64,000 nt of DNA from Nitrospira sp. (GCA_005116835.1 SWDM01000013.1:159809-223808); one strand, 5' to 3'. Positions 1 through 8,918 are shown, numbered from the stretch's first letter. Translations and numbers: made by a program. The notes: generated by a model from the sequence alone, not told the origin.

Positions 1-442
1 TCGCTGCCAAGGATACAGCAGCATCGAACGCGCGCTGCCCGGTGACAATATGATCGGCCGGCACGACCAGCATAATCGCGTCAGGATCCCGACGAAGCAG
101 TTCTAACGCGACCAAGGCAATGGCCGGAGCCGTATTGCGCCCTTCCGGTTCCAGTACAAAGTTCTCGGCCAGCGCCTCTTTCCATTCACTCAGCTGGACG
201 CGGATGGACTCGGCTTGGGCGGGATTCGTGGAAATCAGCACCCGGTTCGGCGCCGACGCACAAACTACTCGGCGCATCGTCTGCTGGATCAACGTGTCCT
301 CGCCCAGAATCCGCAGCAGCTGTTTCGGAAATAACTGTCGGCTCAGCGGCCAAAACCTGGTACCGCTGCCTCCTGCCATGATCACGGGATAGAGATGGTT
401 ATCAAGTTCGAGGTTTGAAGTTCGAGGTTCGAGGGAAGCCAT
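1..442 (-). CDS. manC: Mannose-1-phosphate guanylyltransferase, partial (3' end outside window)
   Basis: Makes GDP-mannose from mannose-1-phosphate and GTP in the cytoplasm; GDP-mannose is the precursor for the gmd/fcl branch at 38-40 kb. Only the first 147 codons are present; the gene runs off the left edge. The nucleotidyltransferase signature AGGSGTRFWPLS (residues 23-34), FPKQ (38-41) and LEPEGRNTAPA (97-107) are those of the ManC/AlgA family. The ATG lies 18 nt after the kdsC stop and has no clear ribosome-binding site. About the first 14 residues are translated from a heptamer repeat (unit like TCGAACC), so initiation nearer the VIMAGG strand is possible. Whether the protein also has a C-terminal isomerase domain cannot be seen. 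Confidence 0.9.
   Translation of the reverse strand, partial: MASLEPRTSNLELDNHLYPVIMAGGSGTRFWPLSRQLFPKQLLRILGEDTLIQQTMRRVVCASAPNRVLISTNPAQAESIRVQLSEWKEALAENFVLEPEGRNTAPAIALVALELLRRDPDAIMLVVPADHIVTGQRAFDAAVSLAA
402..434. repeat. Heptamer tandem repeat at the manC 5' end
   Basis: About four imperfect 7-base units (GAGGTTT, GAAGTTC, GAGGTTC on the plus strand). The block is translated as the first residues of ManC. It belongs to the class of gene-boundary repeats seen through the right half of the window, but its unit sequence is unique to this site. Confidence 0.7.
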
Positions 443-460
443 ACAGGGGGGTTCCTAACG

Positions 461-1054
461 CTACGACCGTTTTCCGGAATGTGGAACTTGTAATTTTGAA
501 TTATCAATTTTGAATTTTGAATTTGCGCCCTGCGCTTCCAAAATCATCTCAACGATTTCTCGAACCGCTCCCTCTCCGCCCTTCTTCTGACAGATATAAT
601 CGACTGCTGCAACAACTTGGGGCATCCCATCGGCCGGTGTGGCGGAAAAGCCCACTGCCTTGAGCGCCTCAAGATCGTTGATGTCGTCACCGATATAGGC
701 GACCTGGCTCAGGGTGAGCCCATGTCTGGTTGCCATTTCACGGATGAGCGACAACTTATCCATCACCCCTTGATGCAACTCTGGAATCGCGAGCTTCTCA
801 GCACGGCGCGCCACAAGCTTGGTCCGCTCCTGCGTCACAATCGCAGTGATGATCCCAGCCCTTTGCAACAATTTGATCCCCATGCCGTCACGCGTGTTGA
901 ACTTCTTCCACTCATCGCCGGACTCGGCATAGTACATGCCTGCGTCCGTCAAGACGCCATCGACATCGGTGGCAAACAAACGGACCTGGCTGAGCAGCTT
1001 ACGCGAGATTATTCCGAAGCGGGCCGGTTTCTGAGCAGACGATCGAGAAGCCAT
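461..1054 (-). CDS. kdsC: 3-deoxy-D-manno-octulosonate 8-phosphate phosphatase, KdsC-type HAD
   Basis: Removes the phosphate from Kdo-8-phosphate, giving Kdo for WaaA (coded at 55.5 kb). HAD motif I is TDVDGVLTD with the Asp pair at residues 30 and 32, and motif IV is GDDIND at 122-127. The KFNTRDGMGI stretch and 197-residue length fit KdsC (usually about 170-190). The N-terminal 25 residues are a short extension. The C-terminal tail from about residue 176 (GANSKFKIDNSKLQ) is low-complexity and is translated from an A+T-rich heptamer repeat, so the ancestral protein was probably shorter. A related HAD phosphatase for nonulosonate-9-phosphate is a less likely alternative. kdsA, kdsB and kdsD are not in the window. 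Confidence 0.88.
   Translation of the reverse strand: MASRSSAQKPARFGIISRKLLSQVRLFATDVDGVLTDAGMYYAESGDEWKKFNTRDGMGIKLLQRAGIITAIVTQERTKLVARRAEKLAIPELHQGVMDKLSLIREMATRHGLTLSQVAYIGDDINDLEALKAVGFSATPADGMPQVVAAVDYICQKKGGEGAVREIVEMILEAQGANSKFKIDNSKLQVPHSGKRS
485..524. repeat. A+T-rich heptamer repeat inside the kdsC 3' end
   Basis: Five imperfect 7-base units of the type TTTTGAA/TTATCAA. The repeat is in frame and codes for the last part of KdsC (about residues 176-190). The kdsC stop follows about 20 bases beyond it. Confidence 0.75.
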
Positions 1055-1298
1055 GTTGTTTTACTCTCAGTGTTGACCTGTTGCCATATTACGACTCTTA
1101 CCTAACGGTGCACACGAATACTGAGATAAAGGTAAATTGATGGGTCTGGATGCAAGATTTGCTTCTAGTTACGCTCCTGACAACTATGCAACAAGCGATA
1201 GTTATCGAGACGCCGTAGCGCCCGCCTCTGTCACGCAGGCACAGCGCAGGTTGTTGTTAGCTGTTTTGCTGGCAGCTTTAGATCTGGATATCAGTAAG
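1055..1298. other. Intergenic stretch without a recognisable gene
   Basis: The 244 bases between the wbaP-like stop and the kdsC start hold no minus-strand reading frame with family features and no clear terminator. A promoter for kdsC-manC would be expected here, but I could not assign -35/-10 boxes with confidence. Confidence 0.4.
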
Positions 1299-2693
1299 TC
1301 AATAGGCATTCTTGTGAACGAATCCTTGCCATATCGTCAGCCACATAATCTTCAGATCGAGCCAGATGGACCAATGCTCAATGTAATACAGGTCGAACTC
1401 AATTCGTTTATCAAGCGAGGTGTCGCCGCGCCAGCCACAGACTTGCGCCCACCCTGTAATCCCGGCTTTCATCTTATGCTTGAGCATGTAGAGGGGAATC
1501 TGCTTTCGAACTTCCTCGACCACCCAGGACCGTTCCGGCCGCGGGCCCACGACACTCATATCGCCTTTCAGCACATTCCAAAATTGAGGCAGCTCATCGA
1601 GGCTCATTCGGCGCAAAAACTTCCCGATTGGAGTCACGCGAGGATCATTTATTGGAGTCAACAACACTGTGTCGCCCGGTTGATCAATCTGCATCGTACG
1701 AAACTTGAGCATCATGAACGGTTTCCCATCCAGCCCCATCCGCTCCTGTTTAAAGAGAACCGGCCCAGGAGAAGTCAGTTTAATCAGCAACGCAATCAAT
1801 GCCTGCACCGGCAACGTAAGGAACAGGGCAGTCAAGCTACCGAGCAAGTCACTACTACGCTTGAGAACAACGTTCCATCCATATAGAGGAGAACCCTGCA
1901 GCGTGATAACCGGCAATCCTTCAAACATCTCCGCTTCGCCGCGGAGAGTAATAAACTCATAGATCGAGGGGATGACTTTCACCTCGATGGTGGTGGTCGC
2001 GAGATATCCCAACATTTTTTCCACTTGCGGCTCTGCCTCAGGAGGCAAACAAACAAAGACAATGTCCAACGCCGGCGCATATTTCTCCAGATCCCCGTAC
2101 AGACCGATGACCGAGACCCCTGCAAAAGTTTGCCCCAATTTCTGCGGATGGCGGGTCAAATAGCCTTGGATCTTCAGACCGAACTCCGGATGAAGTGACA
2201 GTGAGTGGGCAACTCGCTGCCCCAGTTTGCCTGCCCCAACGATCAAACTGTGCCGCTGGTTATAACCCTGCCTTCGGAAAAACCTCAGGCCCTCGCGAAA
2301 GACCATTCGCGAGAAACCTAGCGCGACAAGGTTCAGGACCCAAAAGTACAGAAAGACAAGGCGTGAATATTCGAACTGACGCACGAAGAACGTCAACCCG
2401 ATGAGAATCAACACCGACAGGGAGTTGGCTACAGCGATGTCGAATACCTCGGCCAGGTGGGAACCCATCCGTCGAGGCCGATACAAATTAAATGCTCTAA
2501 AAGATAATCCCCAAACGATCAGAATCGGCACAAGTAAGTAAACATAGATTTCCAGAGATGGAATACCCTTTTCAACCGGCCCCCATCCGCCCACGAACCG
2601 AATGTAGTAGGCTGCCATCCAGCAGGCAGAGATCAGGGCCAGATCAAACAGAAAGAGGAGGCTTTGAAGAAATTGAGAGTGGCGCTTCAGCAT
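1299..2693 (-). CDS. Undecaprenyl-phosphate sugar phosphotransferase (WbaP/WcaJ family)
   Basis: Initiating enzyme of O-antigen or exopolysaccharide synthesis: it moves a sugar-1-phosphate from a nucleotide sugar onto undecaprenyl phosphate at the inner membrane. The 464 residues show four or five N-terminal membrane helices, a central Rossmann-like CoA-binding domain (SLIVGAGKLGQRVAHSL near residue 150) and a C-terminal bacterial sugar transferase domain with FKQERMGLDGKPF, MLKFRTM, VGPRPE and GITGWAQV. This is the full polyprenyl-glycosylphosphotransferase layout. The sugar (glucose, galactose or a derivative) cannot be read from the sequence. It lies at the distal end of the glycan gene run, 44 nt after the neighbouring glycosyltransferase stop. 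Confidence 0.92.
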   Translation of the reverse strand: MLKRHSQFLQSLLFLFDLALISACWMAAYYIRFVGGWGPVEKGIPSLEIYVYLLVPILIVWGLSFRAFNLYRPRRMGSHLAEVFDIAVANSLSVLILIGLTFFVRQFEYSRLVFLYFWVLNLVALGFSRMVFREGLRFFRRQGYNQRHSLIVGAGKLGQRVAHSLSLHPEFGLKIQGYLTRHPQKLGQTFAGVSVIGLYGDLEKYAPALDIVFVCLPPEAEPQVEKMLGYLATTTIEVKVIPSIYEFITLRGEAEMFEGLPVITLQGSPLYGWNVVLKRSSDLLGSLTALFLTLPVQALIALLIKLTSPGPVLFKQERMGLDGKPFMMLKFRTMQIDQPGDTVLLTPINDPRVTPIGKFLRRMSLDELPQFWNVLKGDMSVVGPRPERSWVVEEVRKQIPLYMLKHKMKAGITGWAQVCGWRGDTSLDKRIEFDLYYIEHWSIWLDLKIMWLTIWQGFVHKNAY

Positions 2694-2737
2694 GGCAGAT
2701 TACCAGAGTTTATTAGAGGCAGCGTCATCGTAGCAAG

Positions 2738-3640
2738 TCAGGCAGAGTGCATGCTCACACGCTTCAATACCGCTCCTGGCAATTGCTTGTAGTAATGTCC
2801 AAGCCTATACCCAATCAATTTGGCCGCAGCTCTCATCAAGCTGATTGGGAGCAGGTGCAGCAGCCCGCGAGACCCAAGATAGGATAACTCAGACCGCACA
2901 AACCTAATCCCCTCCCCTTCAGGTCGTCCGAACTCCTCAAGCAACCAGCGTTCCTTTTCGAAGAATACCCCCAAGTCAAAATAGCGCTTGAACTCTTGCG
3001 CCACCGTGTAATTATGGGAATGATACACCGCTGCCTCCGCAACGTATCTCAGCTTGTAGCCTTTCATAAGCATTCTGGCGCATATATGCATATCTTCCGC
3101 AAGGACAAGATTCTCCGTAAACCACCCCACCTCCTCGAGCGCGTCCCGCCGATATGCAGCAAAAGAATTTGAGCAGAAGGCCGCCTTGATCCCGAAAGCG
3201 GTACGGTCTGCATATGTGCGGATATAGGATTCAGGCGGGTAATTGAACAGTCGGAGGTGTTGGGCAAAAGGTGTGGCATCCTGATATGGGATCTGCCTGC
3301 CAAATGCCGCTGCGCATTTTTGTTCCGTAAGAAGTGGCCGAACTAGAGTCTCAATGGCTTTCTCATCATAAGGCAAGGCGTCCTGAGTCAGGTAAACAAG
3401 GATATCCCCAGGCGATCGAGTTTTTCCAGCCAGAGTCCTGGTTCCCCCATGGTCAAACTCTCTCTTCGGAATAGTCACAGCTTGAACCGAATACTGCTTG
3501 GCAATATCCAAGGTCTCATCGGAAGAAGACGAATCGATAATGAGAATGTCGAGGTCCTTCACAGTCTGCGAGCGCAAGGCTCTCAACTGGGCATCGAGAT
3601 ACCGCGAGGCGTTATACGTTGGAATTACAACACTGACCAC
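2738..3640 (-). CDS. GT2 glycosyltransferase, rhamnosyltransferase-like
   Basis: GT-A glycosyltransferase of the surface-glycan assembly. VVSVVIPTYNAS opens the nucleotide-binding fold; FDHGGTRTLA is a motif common in rhamnosyltransferases, and LTQDALP stands at the acceptor/metal region. I chose the GTG at 3640, preceded by a G-rich, Shine-Dalgarno-like stretch and placed at the first beta-strand; this gives 300 residues. The frame stays open to 3856, but that extension would overlap the next gene by about 100 nt and has no glycosyltransferase features. dTDP-rhamnose would be supplied by the rfb genes near 33-36 kb. Donor and linkage are inferred only from motif similarity. Confidence 0.85.
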   Translation of the reverse strand: MVSVVIPTYNASRYLDAQLRALRSQTVKDLDILIIDSSSSDETLDIAKQYSVQAVTIPKREFDHGGTRTLAGKTRSPGDILVYLTQDALPYDEKAIETLVRPLLTEQKCAAAFGRQIPYQDATPFAQHLRLFNYPPESYIRTYADRTAFGIKAAFCSNSFAAYRRDALEEVGWFTENLVLAEDMHICARMLMKGYKLRYVAEAAVYHSHNYTVAQEFKRYFDLGVFFEKERWLLEEFGRPEGEGIRFVRSELSYLGSRGLLHLLPISLMRAAAKLIGYRLGHYYKQLPGAVLKRVSMHSA

Positions 3641-3753
3641 GCGCCCCTCACTCCCCCCACAAAGAGAACTGGCCGTCGATCGGTGTGAGAATTTTCGATG
3701 GCTCCGCGTTATCGACACACTTTGATGTCCGTCCCTCGCTGAGGTTTTCAACT

Positions 3754-4749
3754 CTAGTGCGGCACTGCCCCGCTCGGCGATACAAGCAATCGCCAGTACA
3801 ATAAAAGTTGCCTGAACAATCCCTGCCGCCGTAACCTCAGCTGAAAGACCGTCCACAATCGCCGAAATCGGCCTTCATATGCACAAGCGGCAAACCTTTT
3901 CAGCAGCCATAACGCTTCAGCCGAGCAGGGAATGTTTAGCGAAGCGACTCGCTCGCCCAGCAAAGCCGCGTGCCTGATTGAGCCGAACACATAATACCCG
4001 CTTCGTCCCAAGCGACGCTCCGAAGCCTCAGACAGTGGATTCACCATAGTGAAAAATCCCTCCGCCCCGATCTGGTTTGCACCGTGCTGGCGATACCGGA
4101 CCAACGCATGAGGAAGATACTCGATGCGGCCACAGGCGGCCGCGCAAAGTGCAAGCCACCAATCATGCATGATAACGTCCGCAGGCAGTGGGTTAGCCAA
4201 CTCCAGTAGAGGACGATTAATTACCGTGGCACAACCAGTCACAAAGTTCTGGGTCAGCAACACACGAAGTGGATCCCGAGACTCATGAGTCAAACCCTGG
4301 TAGCTCATGAAAGAAGGGTGGGTCCCTTCGAGTTGCTGAGTCACCACCTCCAAATCTGAGTAGACAAGAATGGGAGTCTTCTGCCCATGCTGTGACTCCA
4401 TTTCCTTTAGGTACGTCAGCTGGTTTGCGATCTTGTTGGATACCCACACATCATCCTGATCTGAAAAGAAAATATAGTCAGCCCCCTCTGCATGGGCGAT
4501 TCGCATCAACTCTCCGAAGTTCCCAACAACCCCCAAACGGCCAAGCCTGTCACCGATGCAACGGATACGCTCATCACGTCGGGAGAAGTCTGCAATCACC
4601 TCCATGGTCCCATCCTGAGAACCATCATCTCTTATAAGAAGTTTCCAAGTTGAGACGGTCTGACCTTGAATGCTTTGAATCTGCTCTCCGACAAACCGGC
4701 CCCCGTTGTATGTTCCTAAAAGAATGGCAATATGCACAGCATCAAACAA
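3754..4749 (-). CDS. GT2 glycosyltransferase, rhamnosyltransferase-like
   Basis: 331-residue GT-A enzyme that should add a sugar to the lipid-linked glycan in the cytoplasm. IAILLGTYNGG starts the domain, IRDDGSQDGT is the nucleotide-binding loop, and FFSDQDDVW carries the DXD-type metal site near residue 97. HDWWLAL and YRQHGANQ are typical of the O-antigen rhamnosyltransferase branch of GT2. The C-terminal 60 residues are basic and amphipathic, as in membrane-associated relatives. It lies upstream of another rhamnosyltransferase-like gene with about 113 nt between them. Confidence 0.88.
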   Translation of the reverse strand: MFDAVHIAILLGTYNGGRFVGEQIQSIQGQTVSTWKLLIRDDGSQDGTMEVIADFSRRDERIRCIGDRLGRLGVVGNFGELMRIAHAEGADYIFFSDQDDVWVSNKIANQLTYLKEMESQHGQKTPILVYSDLEVVTQQLEGTHPSFMSYQGLTHESRDPLRVLLTQNFVTGCATVINRPLLELANPLPADVIMHDWWLALCAAACGRIEYLPHALVRYRQHGANQIGAEGFFTMVNPLSEASERRLGRSGYYVFGSIRHAALLGERVASLNIPCSAEALWLLKRFAACAYEGRFRRLWTVFQLRLRRQGLFRQLLLYWRLLVSPSGAVPH

Positions 4750-4897
4750 GCGTGTCAGCCTCCGATGGAATTTTTGGCAGGGAAATGACTTAAGCTACTT
4801 CAAGCTGGCCGACTTTCCTGAACAAGCAGTGACTCAAATCTATGAGTTATCTACTTGTGGGATTTAAACACCTCATCCGTCGACCTGGTGTAGTAAT

Positions 4898-4932
4898 CCT
4901 CTGAAATCACGCCACTGGGTTGATTTCAGAGG
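4898..4932. terminator. Perfect 12-bp inverted repeat over a gene end
   Basis: CCTCTGAAATCA (4898-4909) pairs with TGATTTCAGAGG (4921-4932) across an 11-base loop. The stop codon of the GT2 gene at 4926 lies inside the stem. There is no U-tract after the stem on the minus strand, so it is better read as an mRNA 3'-end stem or weak terminator than as a standard intrinsic terminator. Confidence 0.45.
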
Positions 4933-5687
4933 CGGACTCCATACCTTAAGTAGCGATACATTTTCGATATTGGTCGATATAAATTTCCAAGCAGCGCATA
5001 GGGGGTGCCCAATGATGAGCGTAATAAGGAAAGCTTTATCTTCTCAAACTCAGCATCTCCACACGACGACCCCCCCTTGTCGTTGAATACCGAAACCACT
5101 TCTGCCACGTAAACGAACGGAACCCCGAGACCAACTAATTTGAGGTTATACGCGTAATCTGCCAACCACCTATATTCCAAACTGTAGGAATACTTTCCGT
5201 ATACTGATCTGGGGTAAAAGGTCGACTGATGGCAGAAATTCATCCGCACCAACCTGCGTTTTGAAAACTTACCACCGTAAATCTTGCCACTGGAACGGAG
5301 AACTACATTTCCGTAATAGACGGAATCTGGATCGGACATTTTCCCCGCTACATTGCCGAGCGTATCCAGGAGTACATCGTCACAACCAAGGAAAATCAGC
5401 CAGTCGCCAGTCGCGAGCGAACACACTTTGTTCATCGCGTCATAGATCCCCTTATCCGGCTCGCACACCAGCGTAGAGATGTATTGAGCATATTCATTCA
5501 GGACGTGTTGAGTGCCATCTTTGGAAGCACCATCTACAACAACCAGCTCAATGTTCTTATAGGTCTGCTTCGTGATGCTATCCAAAGCACTTCTGATGTG
5601 CTCGATCCCGTTATAGACAACGACGCCCACGGATATTTTGGGGAGATTGCTATTCATTTCACCAGGAAAGCCATACACCTCTAACAC
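4926..5687 (-). CDS. GT2 glycosyltransferase (WcaE-like)
   Basis: Short (253-residue) GT-A glycosyltransferase. ISVGVVVYNG opens the fold, DGASKDGT is the diphosphate loop, PDKGIYDAMNK is the characteristic motif of this branch, and FLGCDD holds the metal-binding acidic pair. Met11 (5657) sits just before the first strand and is an alternative start; neither candidate has a strong ribosome-binding site. The gene is visibly more A+T-rich than the lipid A genes to the right, consistent with transfer. Only 3 nt separate it from the upstream epimerase. Donor and acceptor are unknown. Confidence 0.87.
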   Translation of the reverse strand: MLEVYGFPGEMNSNLPKISVGVVVYNGIEHIRSALDSITKQTYKNIELVVVDGASKDGTQHVLNEYAQYISTLVCEPDKGIYDAMNKVCSLATGDWLIFLGCDDVLLDTLGNVAGKMSDPDSVYYGNVVLRSSGKIYGGKFSKRRLVRMNFCHQSTFYPRSVYGKYSYSLEYRWLADYAYNLKLVGLGVPFVYVAEVVSVFNDKGGSSCGDAEFEKIKLSLLRSSLGTPYALLGNLYRPISKMYRYLRYGVRL

Positions 5688-5690
5688 ATA

Positions 5691-6380
5691 TTATTTGTAA
5701 TACCTGTCGATTACTTTTTCGAGATAGTCATTGCCAAATTTGACGCCTGCCTTCTCCAGCACAGGGAGCATAACGCTCGTATCTATAAAATACTCTGAAC
5801 CGCGCTCAACAACGTCATACACTGCGCGCTTGCCAACGACACGCTCCATTTCATGGACGATGTCAACCATTCGATAATTAACTACATTTGCAATGTACGC
5901 TACAGTGTTCTGCACCGAATTAATCGCTATCAATTGTTCGGCAATTGCCGCCACATCTTCCACGTCAATGATGCTGCGTTTAGCCGAGCCCCACAGCTCA
6001 AAAGACTCACTACGGGAAATGCGCGCATATAAAAAATTTAATAATGTGTGCGGATTCGGCGTTTTCCCTACAACTTGCGGTAAACGCAAGATCAGACACC
6101 GCGGATGTGTGCGGACCAATTGCTCCATTGCCAGCTTGTGCTGCACATAAGGCGTGTTTCGTGCTCCAGGATCGGAAACACTGCAAGTCCCGAAGTACAC
6201 AAAGGTATTAACATACAAGGCCTGCTGCACTGCCTGTGCAAGGCGTTGACGTTCACGTTCAAACTCATGCGTATTTGTACAGCTTGAGTTAGAAACTCCT
6301 GCTGCATAAATGCATACATCCGCGCAGTGCAAAAACTCGCGAGAAAAAGCATGAGCCAATAAACCAGAACCAATGATCAT
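5691..6380 (-). CDS. Short NAD-dependent epimerase/dehydratase-family protein
   Basis: Extended-SDR-like protein that probably modifies a nucleotide sugar. The protein begins directly at the glycine-rich loop, MIIGSGLLAHAF, and continues with YFGTCSV and TPYVQHKLAMEQLV, where Tyr and Lys take the YxxxK positions. It is only 229 residues, short for this family (about 300), with a reduced C-terminal substrate domain. I chose the ATG at 6380; upstream in-frame codons to 6455 overlap the neighbouring glycosyltransferase and add no domain. Base composition is A+T-rich like its neighbours. The reaction is not identifiable. Confidence 0.72.
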   Translation of the reverse strand: MIIGSGLLAHAFSREFLHCADVCIYAAGVSNSSCTNTHEFERERQRLAQAVQQALYVNTFVYFGTCSVSDPGARNTPYVQHKLAMEQLVRTHPRCLILRLPQVVGKTPNPHTLLNFLYARISRSESFELWGSAKRSIIDVEDVAAIAEQLIAINSVQNTVAYIANVVNYRMVDIVHEMERVVGKRAVYDVVERGSEYFIDTSVMLPVLEKAGVKFGNDYLEKVIDRYYK

Positions 6381-6411
6381 CGTTATAAAAGCAAGTATGG
6401 AATACAGGCGG

Positions 6412-7644
6412 TCATTTGAGCATGCTTTGATAAAGCGCCAAATAGCGATTCGCAATGGCTAGCAAAGGATAGCGCTCCACCACCGTCTGGCGCGCCCGCT
6501 GCGAAAGGATGGCATGGCGATCCTTGTTTTCTAGCACCCACATCATTCCGCGTGCAAGATCGGTCGGCTCAAAAGGGGTCGCTAAGTAGCCATTTATTCG
6601 GTGATCAATCATGTCGGGCATGCCTCCAATATTAAATGCGACAACAGGTGTCCCGCACGAAAGGGATTCCAAAACGGTATTGGACAGATTCTCTTGCATA
6701 GAGGGGGCAGCAACGACATCCGCGGCAGAATAAAGTACAACCTGGCTTATCTCGTCATGCAAATGACCCATATAATGCACCTTCATTCCCATCTCGTGGG
6801 GGACTTCAGGCCTGGTTGCACCGATGATCACAAGTTCGGTCTTTGATCCCCAGCCAGCCTGTGACATTATCTCTAACGCCCGTGCAAGAAACTGATTGCC
6901 TTTGCGTTTGTCGGAAGTTGCATTAAATGCAGAAAATAATATGAGATGCTTGTCTTGAGGCAACATGTACGCTGCACGCGCCGCCTCTTTACTCATAGGC
7001 TTATATTTTTCTGTATCTATGCCATTAGGTATCACCTCAACTCGTCGATCTCTGAATAGAGAACTTGAGCGTGCCATGTCTGCGAGCCAATAACTTGTAG
7101 CAACTACAACTATCGGCACACCCTCCCAAGACTTTCGTTTACGCGCCCAAACGCGTCGTGATAAATCATGCTCCGATTCCGAACGCAATACCGGACAATT
7201 TCCACAAGATTGCCGAAATTTCCCACACTCATCGTCGTAGTGGCACCCACCTGTAAAAGGCCACATGTCATGCAGCGTCCAAACAATCGGCTGTTTAAAT
7301 GTTTTTAATGTTTCAATTCTAAAGAACCCATCGCTCACCCAAAACAAATGGACAATATCCGGACTAAACTTTGCCACCTTGGAGGCCAACCTCTCCGGAA
7401 GCCAGGCGGGAGAGAAAAGCGATTGCTGATGCCCACGAAACAACTTTGCAGAAACTCTAACCAATTTTGTGCGAAGAATAGCACGGGCCCTTTCCCACTT
7501 ATTGAGTGGGCCTATAACACTGCAGTCGTCGGTTCCCTTGCGCAACACCATCATGTGGGAATCTACCCCTACGGAACGTAACCCGCGGTGGAGCCGATAG
7601 GTGGCAATCGCCGCGCCACCTGCACTATCGTATGAGTTGAGCAT
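6412..7644 (-). CDS. GT4 glycosyltransferase (WcaC/AmsD-like)
   Basis: GT-B glycosyltransferase of 410 residues. The N-terminal domain starts with LNSYDSAGGAAIATYRLHRG, and the WPFTGGCHY region is followed by a Cys cluster (CGKFRQSCGNCPVL) found in this colanic-acid-type branch. The C-terminal donor domain has EVIPNGIDTEKYKP and the E-x7-E region around APSMQENLSNTVLESLSCG. I chose the ATG at 7644 because homologous sequence starts there. The frame is open to 7866, but that upstream part is a degenerate IS1595-like relic. An N-terminal relic of a related gene lies at 9.0-9.2 kb. Confidence 0.87.
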   Translation of the reverse strand: MLNSYDSAGGAAIATYRLHRGLRSVGVDSHMMVLRKGTDDCSVIGPLNKWERARAILRTKLVRVSAKLFRGHQQSLFSPAWLPERLASKVAKFSPDIVHLFWVSDGFFRIETLKTFKQPIVWTLHDMWPFTGGCHYDDECGKFRQSCGNCPVLRSESEHDLSRRVWARKRKSWEGVPIVVVATSYWLADMARSSSLFRDRRVEVIPNGIDTEKYKPMSKEAARAAYMLPQDKHLILFSAFNATSDKRKGNQFLARALEIMSQAGWGSKTELVIIGATRPEVPHEMGMKVHYMGHLHDEISQVVLYSAADVVAAPSMQENLSNTVLESLSCGTPVVAFNIGGMPDMIDHRINGYLATPFEPTDLARGMMWVLENKDRHAILSQRARQTVVERYPLLAIANRYLALYQSMLK

Positions 7645-7737
7645 TATCAGATTCAAGGCTGCGGTTCTCTTATCTTGAGCCGGATTGTACCTCAAAGGGG
7701 AATCAATCCAAATATTTACGCGTGACCCTGGTAACCA

Positions 7738-7925
7738 GTGCCAGCAAAGCTGACGACTCTTTCTTGGGAGAGATCCTGCGGTAGGTCTGGAATGCCGCCA
7801 TCGGCTCTGGGTCAGGTACTTGATGCAGGCCTGAGGTGTGGAGAAGCGTCTGCGGAGCTCCCGCATGTCCTTCGGATATTCCGGTCAGCCCATGCCCGCA
7901 CAGTTACAACAAGATCAACCGGAGT
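7738..7925 (-). pseudogene. IS1595-like transposase N-terminal relic
   Basis: The minus strand can be read as LRRRFSTPQACIKYLTQSRW (7859-7798), which resembles the N-terminus of IS1595-group transposases (F-[AS]-T-E-E-A-C-x-x-Y-L-x-x-x-R-W). After that point the frame is lost; a GYQ remnant in another frame could be the end of the zinc-binding domain. There is no catalytic core or terminal repeat. It is called by eye from motif similarity only. It also fills most of the 286-base gap between the GT4 gene and the methyltransferase. Confidence 0.4.
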
Positions 7926-7930
7926 CAACC

Positions 7931-8803
7931 CTAGAAGCATTTCATTGTATTGAGCAACGGGCCAATTAGTTTTGCGATTGAATTCAAAAGAATGAGCTTA
8001 TTTTCCTCAATCTTACCCACCCTTTTAAAAACCAGCGCATGGTTTGCACCATCCACGCGACCCTCAAACTTGAGACCCATACCTCTAACCACACAATTGA
8101 ACGTATGTCGCAGATAAAAAGTTGAAGGTAAGTGGCACTTAATCACAGGATAAAAACAATTGGCAAAAATGAGATGCCCACCCATCTTGACTGCTTGCAC
8201 CATCTGCTCGGTCAGCAGCAGAGGTTGCTCCACATGCTCAAGGACATCCTGAGCAATGACACAATCATACTGCCCATCCAATTCATTAATGAATTGGATT
8301 CCGGCTTTACCCGCCACTCTCAGCATGCCTAGCTTTGATGGATAAGGCTCCACAATATCTATCTGAATTTTTGGAGCAACCGCGTGCAACCTCAATGCAA
8401 GCTCACCGAATCCACCGCCATAATCTGCGACACGTTTCATACCAATTCGGCTAACGAATTCAACAATCGAGTCGCGATGTTGAACGGAAACCGGATCGAC
8501 AGCCGAAAACACACCATTAACCACCCAAACTGGGTGTGAATAAAATTCACCTATCGATTGCCCCTGCAATGCTCTCCCGTTTTCAAGACCTAGGGCATTC
8601 CAAACACGATCCATCTCCTGCCATATCCACTCTACAGGAGGTCTCTCTAGAGTCACGGCCTTCTCCAAATAGTTGATCTCAGCCTGCTGCAATGCAACTG
8701 TAGGCAACGAGACACCCCAAATAACAATTTGCTGCGTCGATGCCTGATGAGTAACCACAGTCAACCTTTGAAATAAGTCGAAATTCTTAATCAATTCAAT
8801 CAA
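7931..8803 (-). CDS. SAM-dependent class I methyltransferase
   Basis: 290-residue protein with a class I methyltransferase domain in its second half. VADYGGGFGELALRL (about residues 125-139) is the SAM-binding motif I, DIVEPYP the acidic second strand and YDCVIAQDVLEHVEQP the motif IV region. The first 110 residues form an extra helical domain of unknown role. It probably methylates a sugar or glycan chain end. It is A+T-rich and bracketed by an IS1595-like relic on one side and an IS30-like relic on the other, which suggests arrival by transposition. Confidence 0.82.
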   Translation of the reverse strand: MIELIKNFDLFQRLTVVTHQASTQQIVIWGVSLPTVALQQAEINYLEKAVTLERPPVEWIWQEMDRVWNALGLENGRALQGQSIGEFYSHPVWVVNGVFSAVDPVSVQHRDSIVEFVSRIGMKRVADYGGGFGELALRLHAVAPKIQIDIVEPYPSKLGMLRVAGKAGIQFINELDGQYDCVIAQDVLEHVEQPLLLTEQMVQAVKMGGHLIFANCFYPVIKCHLPSTFYLRHTFNCVVRGMGLKFEGRVDGANHALVFKRVGKIEENKLILLNSIAKLIGPLLNTMKCF

Positions 8804-8918
8804 AGCAGCAAAATATCGTCTCCGTTTTCGAATTGCAGAAAGTGCTATGTTTTTTTTCTCTACTTGAGTTCTAACTCCAAATGCAACACTTCAGGCCCTG
8901 ATCGGCTAAGGTATTGCC

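Noticed and set aside
1137..1886. Plus-strand frame of 249 codons
   Set aside because: It is antisense to the sugar phosphotransferase gene, lacks any family motif and reflects codon bias of the real gene.
8841..8860. T8 run as an intrinsic terminator
   Set aside because: No GC-rich stem precedes it on either strand in the required position.
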